This document shows positions 56,701-63,744 of a stretch of 64,000 nt of DNA, in pieces; position 1 is the stretch's first letter, and every line of letters starts with the position of its first letter. The stretch spans positions 1-64,000 of the forward strand of contig JAHECA010000006.1 in assembly GCA_024642005.1 (NCBI GenBank), written 5' to 3'. The notes under the pieces are model-generated. The model did no database searches. It saw nothing but the letters and a program-made list of their open reading frames with translations, and was not told where the DNA came from. The stretch is from Robiginitalea sp. (lineage in GTDB: Bacteria > Bacteroidota > Bacteroidia > Flavobacteriales > Flavobacteriaceae). Position numbers and translations under genes: made by a program.

Positions 56701-57207
56701 TTCCTCCACCGCGAGGTCGCGCCAGTCGTGGATGGTGTCGTTGTTCAGGTCTTCCAGCCAGCTGTTCTCCTCGCTCAGTTCAGGCGCGAAGACCTCGTGC
56801 AAAAAAGCGCGCCGGTCTTCCACAGACTGCAGGCTAATGGAGCGTATCATCCAGTCGCGGTGCCCGCGAATATCGAATTCGGAATGTTTCTGCCGGTTGG
56901 TCCGCGTCAGGTACACGCGGCCCTGCTCGTCAATATCCATGGCCACCGGGTCGGGCGCCAGGGAATCGGTTGCCCAAAGGTGTAATTCCAGGCCTTCGGC
57001 CACCTGTGCGGCTACCCCTGCCCGCGCCCTGCTGGCCAGGCTGTCGGCTACGCTGTCGGCCTGGGTGAAAATCAGGGGCTGTTCGGGCGGGATATCGGGT
57101 CCGAAGTTACAGGAGGCCAGCCAGGCAAAAGAGCCCAGGATGGCCACTGTGGCCAGCTTGGTATGGATTTTACGCGACCGGGATGGTTCGTGCCTATGGG
57201 TTTGCAT
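53758..57207 (-). CDS. PVC-type heme-binding lipoprotein with HEAT repeats and CxxCH
   Basis: The 1149-residue lipoprotein has lipobox WLASC (Cys about 33), an N-terminal beta-propeller of the membrane-bound dehydrogenase type (about 65-480, DPVAMDIDEQGRVYLTRT; RFGPDGALYLADWINGWG), a long stretch of HEAT/PBS-like repeats (about 520-1000) and a C-terminal c-type cytochrome domain with CVRCH at 1025-1029 and a methionine ligand candidate in SMPPMGRV. Such proteins oxidise carbohydrates and pass electrons to a periplasmic chain. Its start lies 14 bases after the stop of the M28 peptidase gene and SMP-30 follows after 16 bases: a three-gene operon. Confidence 0.9.
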   Translation of the reverse strand: MQTHRHEPSRSRKIHTKLATVAILGSFAWLASCNFGPDIPPEQPLIFTQADSVADSLASRARAGVAAQVAEGLELHLWATDSLAPDPVAMDIDEQGRVYLTRTNRQKHSEFDIRGHRDWMIRSISLQSVEDRRAFLHEVFAPELSEENSWLEDLNNDTIHDWRDLAVEEEEVWRLEDRDGDGLADVSMRILHDFTEEVSDVAGALLVNGKEVYVGVAPDLWRLTDTNGDEVLDTKESLATGFQVHIGFGGHGMSGAVMGPDGKLYWGIGDIGASITARDGSKHHYPNQGVIVRCNLDGSDFEVFARGLRNTHEFVFDAYGNLITSDNDGDHAGESERLVYLVDGSDSGWRTNWQFGKYVDPKNNGYKVWMDEKLYLPRWDGQAAYIVPPIQNYHNGPTGMQYNPGTALGKAWQDKFFLVEFVGDPGRSHIWAFDLQPAGAGFTLKSEIDVLSGVLPTGIRFGPDGALYLADWINGWGTKNSGRVWKLDVTAETNDLAAERAETKRLMQLDYDELDLDSLPPLLRHADKRIRQKAQFELALRGRRGYRAFREVLPDTTHQLARIHAIWGIGQLARDDSDRAEALLPLLTDSDPEIVAQAAKTLGDLAFKPAGEPLLPLLHSDAPRVRFFAAQALGRLGFKPAVQPLLDFLAENDDRDVYLRHAGVLALTRIGEVEPILALAGNPDASLRLGGVLVLRRLADPGIVQFLQEEDPYILAEVARAINDDWSIPEALPALAALLDRPGLSSEPVLRRAISAALRTGSTEDLDRLLNFALREDVPPVLRGEALATLGGWHNPSVLDRVDGRLRGEVHRDSTPVITRVEGELPKLLADPDPNIIVGVSQVLGNLGITRFNPQLRRIFDRHPSPEVRAAMLRTLGALHDEQIGAYLEKGMRDSNPVVRTTAIGLLPLLDIPENKLAAIVSPIFKTGSTGEQQQMLSTLADMPLDRSTAPLRKLIGDAAAGRLAPEVILDLIEAVESTQSEPLISALANLKAQGYSAEAYKETLYGGNWWQGRDVFNSNPAAQCVRCHSVAGAGGQVGPALDSIGAVLSRDQILEALIEPSARLAPGFGSVTLQLKDGQSVSGLLLSEDASRILLKGSEAEPIAIPKARVDRRVNQPSSMPPMGRVITRRELRNLIEYLSSLKGGARR

Positions 57208-57221
57208 GTCAGTGGGAATCT

Positions 57222-59411
57222 TTATTGAAACAATTGGTTGATGGTACTCAGGTGGGCCGTCATGGCATCGAGTGTGGCTGCAAGCCGTCCGATTTCAGTC
57301 TGGGCTTCGGGCCAGTTCCTTTGTTCGATGGCCTCGCGCACCCCAGGGAGGGTTTTAACCCCATAGCCGGTATAGAATCCGGGCGCATAGATCTGGTGCT
57401 TGTACCAGGGGCGCCTTGGCAGGCCTGCCTCATCGGTAAGCTGGTGTTCGGTTTGCATGAGCAGGCGGTTGAGCCGGGCTTTTTTATCGGCGGGCAGTTG
57501 CTGCGGATCTTTTGCCTCCAGTTGCTTAACCTGATTGCCGAGGCTTGCCAGGGCATTCTGCAGGGGCGAAAAATCGAGATACGGGACAGGTGTCTTTTCG
57601 CCGGGCTTAGCAACGGGTTCCTTCGGATCGGCCGCCAGGCCGTAAGCATTTTTAGCTACCAGGGCGTTGTGGGCCTCCACTTCGTTCCGCATCGTTTCGG
57701 CTGTGTTCATCACTTCTTTCAAATAACCCGAAACGGTCTGTTCCCAGGGGCCGAAGGTAAGCGGTAAAACTTCTGCATTCGCCAAACGCAGCACGATCCG
57801 ACCGGCAACCTTGGCCAGGGCCACCCCGTAAGCCATGTCGGGGTCTTTAAACCGTTTGAAATGGGTATAGGTATCGTAAATGGTATGGTATTCGCCCCCG
57901 CCGTTCTCGCCCCCGAAACCGATGTTCAGGGAGGCAATGCCGGCGTGCTGGATAAAGGGCGTGTAGTCGCTGCCAGAGCCCAGGGCCGAAATACTGAATT
58001 CACCGGCTTCGCCATCGACCGCCTCGCGGGCCATGCGGCGCTCCTTTACCGAAACCCCGGTCTGTGGGTCGGTTACGTCGGCAGCAGCTTCTCCGACCAG
58101 GGTTTGCAGTGTATGGGAGCCTCCCGCCCCGAAAAAGCCGCGCCCGTTCCCGTCGGTGTTCACATAGGCTACCGTTTTTTCCTGCAGTTCTTTTTTATGG
58201 TCTTCCACCCATTCCGTGGATCCGATCAGGCCCGGCTCTTCGGCATCCCAGGCGCAGTAAATTACGGTTCGCTTCGGCCGGTTCCCTGCCCTGGCCAGTT
58301 CACCCACGACCCGGGCTTCCTCCATGAGGGCCACCATGCCGCTCACCGGATCGGAGGCCCCGTGTACCCAGGCATCGTGGTGGTTGCCCCTTACCACCCA
58401 CTGGTCGGAAAACATGCTCCCTTTCAGGGTGGCGATCACGTTGTGGGCCGGCCGGAGCTGCCAGTCGAATTCGAGCTTCAGGTGCACCCGGGCCGGGCCG
58501 GGCCCGATATGGTAGGTAATGGGCAGGGCGCCGCGCCATGCGGGCGGGGCCACCGGGCCTTCAAGGGCCTTCAGCAAAGGCTCCGCATCGGCATAGGAAA
58601 TGGGGAGTACCGGAATTTGTGTGATGGTCGGGGCTTCTTCCCGATTCAGGCGCTGGGCGTTTTCGGTGGCCGCATAGCCCGGGGTAAGCACGTCGCCGGG
58701 GTACAGGGGCATGTCCATAACAGAGCCCCGTTGCACGCCGGTAGCATTTTTATAAGCCCCTTTCGGATATACATCGCCCTGAAAATACCCGTCGTCTTTG
58801 GGATCGGAGTAGATGATGCAGCCAATGGCTCCCTTCTCGGCGGCCAGTTTGGGCTTGATGCCCCGCCAGGAGCCCGCGTATTTGGCGATCACGATCTTGC
58901 CTTTGACATCGATGCCCAATTTTTCCAGTTCTTCGTAATCGGCTGGAACGCCGTAATTCACGAAAACAAGCTCGGCTTCAACATCGCCGTCGGTGGAAAA
59001 GGCATTGTAAGAAGGCAGCAGGGCGTCGCCCTGCTGGGTGTACGGATCACCGTCCACCGGGATGGCCTTAAGCGAAGCCGTGAATGGTTCCGGCCCGGTC
59101 ATTTCCAGCAAGCGCACCCTGGGGTAGGGGAACAGCACCTGATAGGTGTCGATACGCGCCTCGTAGCCCCAGGACTGGAATTGCTGCTGCATCCAGCGCG
59201 CGTTCTCGGCCCCGTAATCGGTTCCGACCCAATGGGGTTGGGCGGTCATCCGCTGCATCCAGGCGTCGAGGTTGTCGGCAGAAAGCTGGCTGTCGAACCG
59301 GGCTTCCAGCTGTCGCTCCTTTTCGGCCGCGGTTGGTGTAAAGCCCGTAAGGGCCTGACCCTGCAGGTTCCAGATCGCGAGCAGCAGGGGAATGGCAATA
59401 CGTGTTCTCAT
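57222..59411 (-). CDS. Secreted M28-family peptidase (glutamate carboxypeptidase II-like)
   Basis: The 729-residue protein has a signal peptide (1-19), a protease-associated (PA) domain (about 140-270) inserted in an M28 zinc peptidase domain, and a C-terminal transferrin-receptor-like dimerisation domain. Likely zinc ligands are seen in VRGNHHDAWVHGASDP (His, Asp), DAEEPGLIGSTEW (Glu), YVNTDGNG (Asp) and EYHTIYDTYTHF (His). GCPII relatives remove C-terminal glutamate or act as aminopeptidases. ATG 59411 is chosen because it begins the signal peptide. It heads the operon with the heme-binding protein and SMP-30. Confidence 0.92.
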   Translation of the reverse strand: MRTRIAIPLLLAIWNLQGQALTGFTPTAAEKERQLEARFDSQLSADNLDAWMQRMTAQPHWVGTDYGAENARWMQQQFQSWGYEARIDTYQVLFPYPRVRLLEMTGPEPFTASLKAIPVDGDPYTQQGDALLPSYNAFSTDGDVEAELVFVNYGVPADYEELEKLGIDVKGKIVIAKYAGSWRGIKPKLAAEKGAIGCIIYSDPKDDGYFQGDVYPKGAYKNATGVQRGSVMDMPLYPGDVLTPGYAATENAQRLNREEAPTITQIPVLPISYADAEPLLKALEGPVAPPAWRGALPITYHIGPGPARVHLKLEFDWQLRPAHNVIATLKGSMFSDQWVVRGNHHDAWVHGASDPVSGMVALMEEARVVGELARAGNRPKRTVIYCAWDAEEPGLIGSTEWVEDHKKELQEKTVAYVNTDGNGRGFFGAGGSHTLQTLVGEAAADVTDPQTGVSVKERRMAREAVDGEAGEFSISALGSGSDYTPFIQHAGIASLNIGFGGENGGGEYHTIYDTYTHFKRFKDPDMAYGVALAKVAGRIVLRLANAEVLPLTFGPWEQTVSGYLKEVMNTAETMRNEVEAHNALVAKNAYGLAADPKEPVAKPGEKTPVPYLDFSPLQNALASLGNQVKQLEAKDPQQLPADKKARLNRLLMQTEHQLTDEAGLPRRPWYKHQIYAPGFYTGYGVKTLPGVREAIEQRNWPEAQTEIGRLAATLDAMTAHLSTINQLFQ

Positions 59412-59494
59412 TTTGGGTTCTGGTAATCGGTTGAGTGTTGAAATTACATTTTTTTTCTGAGCGTGCCGGGCCCCGTCGGCGAAAAAATGCCGGT

Positions 59495-60820
59495 TCAGTC
59501 CCATTCGCGGTCGAGCCGCAGCAGGGTACCCAGCAGCACATTGGCGCCCCGGGCTATGGCTTCGGGGGAGGTGTATTCGTCAGGGGCGTGGCTTATGCCG
59601 TCCTGGCTCGGAACGAAAAGCATGCCGGCCGGGGCGATCAGGGCCATGTCCTGGGTGTCGTGCCCGGCCCCGCTTTTCATGCGTTTACTGCTGTAGCCGC
59701 GTGCCCCGGCCTCGGCCTCGACCAGGGCCTGGATGCGCGCGTCGGTAAGGGCCGGTTTGGCGGTGGTATCGAGGTGGAGGAAGGAAACGGAAGTGCCCGA
59801 ATCGCCGGCGATGGCCTCGGCCCGGGCTTTAATTTTTGCGAACATTTCCGTGATCACGTCTTCTGAGAGGTCGCGAATCTCCAGACTCAGCACCACCTCC
59901 CCCGGAATCACATTCGGCGCCCCGGGCATTGCCCTGATTCGGCCCACCGTGGCTACCTGGGTGCCATCCCGGTTCAGGGCTTCTTCATTTACGGCCTGGA
60001 TAAAACGGGCGGCTGCCAGCAAGGCATCCTGCCGCATGCGCATGGGCGTGGTACCCGCATGGTTGGCCCGGCCCCGGAAGGTCACGTCCCACCATTTGAG
60101 CCCCACTATACCTTCCACCACGCCTATATCGCGTTTTTCCTGATCCAGAATGGCGCCCTGCTCAATATGCATTTCGAGAAAGGCGGCCAGGCTGCCTTTT
60201 TCCCGAGCCGCCGTCGCAAAGGCCAGCGTATCGCCGCCCAGGCGCTGTATGCCCTGGCCGACGGTGTATCCGGTACTGTTGATCACCTCAAGGGCCCCTG
60301 GAGAAAGTTTGCCCACCATGGCACGGCTGCCGGTCAGGCTCCCTTCCTCGTCGGTAAATACGAGTACTTCGAGGGGGTGGCGCGTGCTAATCTTGTTTTC
60401 ATGCAGGGTCCGGGCCACTTCTATGGCCGACAACGACCCCACGCACCCGTCGTAGTTGCCCCCGTGGGGTACCATATCAATATGTGACCCCATGGCCAGC
60501 GGCTTCAGGCCCGCCTGCGTGCCGGGCCGCGTGCCGATGATGTTGCCGGCGGCGTCGGTGTGCACGGCCAGGCCGGCAGCCCGCATCAGGTCCATTACGT
60601 AAGCCCGGCCGGCCAGGTCTCCGTCGCTGTAGGCCACCCGGTTGGGCTGGCCGGCTGCGTCGCGCCCAAAGGTGGCCAGCTGCTGCAGGGTCTGGTCGAG
60701 CCTTGCGGCATTAACTTCAGGGGATTGCTGGCTCGAAAGTTGGCAGAAGGCGAGCAACAGTAATGCGCTTAGCCAAAAGGGCAAGTTGCCCTGCTTTAGG
60801 GGGAAGGTGCGGTATTTCAT
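59495..60820 (-). CDS. Exported M20-family amidohydrolase (allantoate/N-carbamoyl amino acid hydrolase-like)
   Basis: The 441-residue protein has an N-terminal signal-like segment (LPFWLSALLLLAFCQLSSQQ) and the binuclear M20 core of the allantoate amidohydrolase / N-carbamoyl-L-amino-acid hydrolase group. Visible are AMGSHIDMVPHGGNYDGCVG (metal-binding His/Asp), FTDEEGSLTGSRAM (Glu), the dimerisation domain with GRANHAGTTPMRMR, and GAGHDTQDMA near the end. It releases an amino acid or ammonia from an N-acylated substrate outside the cytoplasm. ATG 60820 is used since an earlier codon precedes non-homologous residues. The M28 gene starts 83 bases downstream. Confidence 0.9.
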   Translation of the reverse strand: MKYRTFPLKQGNLPFWLSALLLLAFCQLSSQQSPEVNAARLDQTLQQLATFGRDAAGQPNRVAYSDGDLAGRAYVMDLMRAAGLAVHTDAAGNIIGTRPGTQAGLKPLAMGSHIDMVPHGGNYDGCVGSLSAIEVARTLHENKISTRHPLEVLVFTDEEGSLTGSRAMVGKLSPGALEVINSTGYTVGQGIQRLGGDTLAFATAAREKGSLAAFLEMHIEQGAILDQEKRDIGVVEGIVGLKWWDVTFRGRANHAGTTPMRMRQDALLAAARFIQAVNEEALNRDGTQVATVGRIRAMPGAPNVIPGEVVLSLEIRDLSEDVITEMFAKIKARAEAIAGDSGTSVSFLHLDTTAKPALTDARIQALVEAEAGARGYSSKRMKSGAGHDTQDMALIAPAGMLFVPSQDGISHAPDEYTSPEAIARGANVLLGTLLRLDREWD

Positions 60821-60895
60821 CGGTTTGGATTTGTTCCCGGGGAAGATACAAAAAACCGATCGATGGCAGGTGCCTGCAGGCTCCTGCCCAGGCAC

Positions 60896-61615
60896 CTAGT
60901 TAAGCACCTCTGCCCTGAGGATGTAGATGTTCTTCATGGGCCACTCCCCGTCGTCGGTCGCTACCTGGTTAATGGCATCGACCACGTCCATCCCCTCTAT
61001 AACCTTGCCGAAAGGGGTGTAATCGCCATCGAGGTGGTACGAGCCCGGCCGGGTTACCACGATAAAGAATTCATAGGGCGAGGCCAGCATATGCGGGTTG
61101 TCCATTTCGCTCGAGGGCATCGAAACCGTGCCCCGGTCGTGCCGGTGGCCCTTACGGGTATCAGGGGGGAGGAGGTAGCGCCCGATTTCAGAGCGTTTGC
61201 GGGCCGTTTTAACGTTGTCGGCATTACCGCCCTGGATGATGAAATCGCGCACCACCCGGTGGAACATGGTGCTGTCGAAATAATGTTGCCGGGCCAGGTA
61301 GATGAAATTGGACTTGTGGTAGGGCACGTTATCGTACAGCTGTATGGTAAAGGAACCCATGGTGGTGGTAATCCGCACCTTGTTCTCCCGGAGCCCTTTC
61401 TGGTAGTTGAAGAAGAAATCGATGGCATTGTCTTCGGTGAGCACGAATTTCCCGGGCCCTGCCTCCTCGGCAGGCAGGCTGTCGGCCGCTTGTTCCAGCA
61501 CGGCACCGGTACTTTCTTCAGGGGTTTTCGGGGTATTTTCTTTACTTTGTTGCCCGCAGCCCAGGATTCCCAGCAAAAGGATTCCCGAGGCAAAGGCGCA
61601 TCTGGAAAATGTCAT
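60896..61615 (-). CDS. Cyclophilin-type peptidyl-prolyl isomerase lipoprotein
   Basis: The 239-residue lipoprotein has lipobox GILGC (Cys20) and a cyclophilin domain (about 70-238): TTMGSFTIQLYDNVPYHKSNFIYLA, FHRVVRDFIIQGGN (catalytic Arg), EFFIVVTRP and GKVIEGMDVVDAI. An extra basic loop (RKRSEIGRYLLPPDTRKGHRHDRG) is inserted after the FHRV motif, as in other Bacteroidota periplasmic cyclophilins. It probably assists folding of exported proteins. ATG 61615 overlaps the start codon of the divergent Nudix gene (CATG). Its promoter TATTTTTG (61652-61645) lies within that gene and excludes the upstream ATG 61642. Confidence 0.92.
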   Translation of the reverse strand: MTFSRCAFASGILLLGILGCGQQSKENTPKTPEESTGAVLEQAADSLPAEEAGPGKFVLTEDNAIDFFFNYQKGLRENKVRITTTMGSFTIQLYDNVPYHKSNFIYLARQHYFDSTMFHRVVRDFIIQGGNADNVKTARKRSEIGRYLLPPDTRKGHRHDRGTVSMPSSEMDNPHMLASPYEFFIVVTRPGSYHLDGDYTPFGKVIEGMDVVDAINQVATDDGEWPMKNIYILRAEVLN

Positions 61616-62252
61616 GAGGTTCTCGGATTTAGCCCATTCCATCCCAAAAATAAAGAATTTGCCCCTACCGGGGGTGCAGGCCCATTACCAAATGGCACCG
61701 GAGATACGCCTGCGCGAGCTGGAAAAGGCTTATGCAGGCCCGCGCACCGCCCGCAAAGCGGGAGTCCTGGCGCTCTGTTATCCGGATGCAGCGGAGCAGG
61801 CCCGGCTGTTGCTGATCCTGCGCCCTACCTACCCGGGAGTGCATTCCGGACAGGTGGCCCTGCCGGGAGGCGGCATGGAGAAAGACGATCCCGACCTCCT
61901 GGCCACGGCACTCCGGGAGGCCCGGGAAGAAGTGGGTATGGCCCCGTCGCAGGTGCAACTCTTGCGGGCCCTCACCCCCCTGTACATCCCCCCCAGCAAT
62001 TTTGAGGTAAGCCCGTACCTGGGGGTTGCCGACCGACCCCAGGAATTCCGCAGGCAGCCGTCTGAAGTAGCTTCCCTGATCGAAGTGCCGCTGGAGCACC
62101 TGCTCGACGCCCGCAGTCTCACCACCCGCCGGCTCACCACCTCCTATGCCCGCGACATTGAGGTGCCTGCTTTCCTGTTGCAGGGGCATGTGGTCTGGGG
62201 CGCCACGGCCATGATGCTGAATGAGCTCAAGCAGCTTTTACAGGCGCTCTAG
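61614..62252 (+). CDS. Nudix hydrolase (CoA pyrophosphatase-like)
   Basis: The 212-residue protein has the Nudix box from about 86 to 109 (GGGMEKDDPDLLATALREAR, then EEVGM) and the UPF0035/NudL-type motif upstream (YPGVHSGQVALPGG), which marks coenzyme A diphosphatases. It would cleave CoA or acyl-CoA to phosphopantetheine and 3',5'-ADP. The N-terminal segment SIPKIKNLPLPG is typical of Flavobacteriaceae members and supports ATG 61614. That start overlaps the cyclophilin start on the other strand. The acyltransferase gene follows after 28 bases. Confidence 0.9.
   Translation: MRFSDLAHSIPKIKNLPLPGVQAHYQMAPEIRLRELEKAYAGPRTARKAGVLALCYPDAAEQARLLLILRPTYPGVHSGQVALPGGGMEKDDPDLLATALREAREEVGMAPSQVQLLRALTPLYIPPSNFEVSPYLGVADRPQEFRRQPSEVASLIEVPLEHLLDARSLTTRRLTTSYARDIEVPAFLLQGHVVWGATAMMLNELKQLLQAL
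61645..61652 (-). promoter_or_regulatory. -7 promoter element of the cyclophilin gene inside the Nudix gene
   Basis: TATTTTTG on the minus strand matches TAnnTTTG and lies 29 bases upstream of the cyclophilin start, within codons 11-13 of the Nudix gene. Confidence 0.45.
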
Positions 62253-62280
62253 TGCTGCGAATTTTGTACTTTTACCCCCC

Positions 62281-63093
62281 ATGACACTCTTTAAACAAAA
62301 CCCCTTCGGCCATATCCTCTTCCTGAAAAAGTGGCTTATTCGCATTATGGGGCTGCTTACCCACCAGCGGTACAAGCAGTTCAACAAACTGGAGATCGAA
62401 GGCTCCGATATCATCCGATCCCTGCCCGAAACAGGGGTGCTTTTCGTGAGCAACCACCAAACCTACTTCGCCGATGTGGTGGCCATGTTCCACGTTTTCA
62501 ACGCCAGCCTGAGCGGCCGCGAAAACAGCATCAAAAATGTCGGGTACCTCTGGAATCCCAAACTGAATATCTACTATGTTGCGGCCAAGGAAACCATGGG
62601 AAAAAGCCTGCTGACCAAGGTGCTCGCCTATGCCGGTTCCATCAGTATCGAGCGCACCTGGCGCGCCGACGGGCACAATGTGCAACGGCAGGTAAAGATG
62701 AGCGATATCAGCAATATCGGCAAGGCGCTGGCAGATGGGTGGGTCATAACCTTCCCACAGGGCACTACCACTCCCTGGAAACCGCTGCGCAAAGGCACCG
62801 CCCATATCATCAAGAAATACAAACCCCTGGTTGTGCCTGTGGTGATCGACGGGTTCAGGCGGTCTTTTGACAAGAAAGGCCTGCACATCAAGAAAAAAGG
62901 GATATTGCAGTCTATGGTAATCAAACCGCCCCTGGAGATCGACTACGACGGGGAATCGGTAGATGCCATCATCGAAAAGCTGGAATACGCCATAGAGCAG
63001 CACCCTTCCTTCCTCAAGGTACTTTCCCAGGCCGATTTGCAGGAATATGAAGCCGAGCACAAACAGCGCCGGTGGCGCCCCGATAAAGACTAG
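62281..63093 (+). CDS. Divergent PlsC-family acyltransferase
   Basis: The 270-residue protein has a lysophospholipid acyltransferase (PlsC) domain (about 45-230). Motif I reads NHQTYFAD, with five instead of four residues between His and Asp; motif II region is GSISIERTWR; motif III reads FPQGTT, with Gln in place of the usual Glu. It should transfer an acyl chain to a lyso-lipid, classically 1-acyl-glycerol-3-phosphate, but the altered motifs leave room for an amino-lipid substrate. ATG 62281 follows a TACTTTTA box (62267-62274). The last 4 bases overlap the end of the convergent membrane-protein gene. Confidence 0.85.
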   Translation: MTLFKQNPFGHILFLKKWLIRIMGLLTHQRYKQFNKLEIEGSDIIRSLPETGVLFVSNHQTYFADVVAMFHVFNASLSGRENSIKNVGYLWNPKLNIYYVAAKETMGKSLLTKVLAYAGSISIERTWRADGHNVQRQVKMSDISNIGKALADGWVITFPQGTTTPWKPLRKGTAHIIKKYKPLVVPVVIDGFRRSFDKKGLHIKKKGILQSMVIKPPLEIDYDGESVDAIIEKLEYAIEQHPSFLKVLSQADLQEYEAEHKQRRWRPDKD

Positions 63094-63740
63094 GCTTCCA
63101 TCCGTTTCAATTCCTGGTAGTTCCGGTATAATTTGCGGGTGAGCAGCCCGTACAGCAAAAAGTAGACTCCCGCCATCAGCGCGGTGAACAGCAATCCGGC
63201 TGCGCCCATTATACCCATTACCACCCATTTGAGGTGTTGCGGATCGGTATTGGCCTGCTCGTGCAGGTGCAGGCTACCCACCAGGTCGTCGGCAAAGAAG
63301 ATGCCGGCGATAAAGACCCCGAAAAAAACGATAATCATACTCAGGCAAAACACGATGTAGTGCATAACCGTCTTGCGGGTGCGGATGATGCGGTTCATCA
63401 GGGCTTTGGCGCTGTCGAGCACCGAAATTTCCTGGTACCGTTTGTAGAACTGTACGATGTAAAAAAGGGTTACCGAGTACTGCACGGCGGTGAGCCCGAT
63501 TAGCAGTGCCTTGATCCCAAGGCTGTCGGCTACTTCGTAATTCATCCCCTCGCGGAAGGAGGGGAGCAGGTAGAGCAGGTGTGGGGCCAGAAACTCGATG
63601 ATGCTGATAAAGAAAATCCATCGCACCAGGGAGGAGGATTTTTTCCAGATCATCCGGTGGATCTGGTCGAAAGACAGCCTTGGCAGGTCGTGTTCCCTGC
63701 GCTTCCAGTCCTTTTTCAGTAATTCAAGTTCGTCCAACAT
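63090..63740 (-). CDS. Four-helix membrane protein encoded with a sigma factor
   Basis: The 216-residue protein has a charged N-terminal cytoplasmic part (1-37, LDELELLKKDWKRREHDLPR), then four hydrophobic helices (about 38-58, 73-96, 126-150 and 168-196). It begins 4 bases after the sigma-factor stop codon, so both are co-expressed. Position and topology would suit a membrane-bound anti-sigma or signal-receiving partner, but no zinc HxxxCxxC anti-sigma motif is present and no family was recognised with certainty. Confidence 0.7.
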   Translation of the reverse strand: MLDELELLKKDWKRREHDLPRLSFDQIHRMIWKKSSSLVRWIFFISIIEFLAPHLLYLLPSFREGMNYEVADSLGIKALLIGLTAVQYSVTLFYIVQFYKRYQEISVLDSAKALMNRIIRTRKTVMHYIVFCLSMIIVFFGVFIAGIFFADDLVGSLHLHEQANTDPQHLKWVVMGIMGAAGLLFTALMAGVYFLLYGLLTRKLYRNYQELKRMEA

Positions 63741-63744
63741 AAAC

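Noticed and set aside
57861-59426. Long plus-strand frame antisense to the M28 peptidase gene
   Set aside because: Antisense shadow of a well-supported gene.
61407-61613. Upstream extension of the Nudix frame
   Set aside because: It is antisense to the cyclophilin signal peptide and linker; the family N-terminus begins at 61614.
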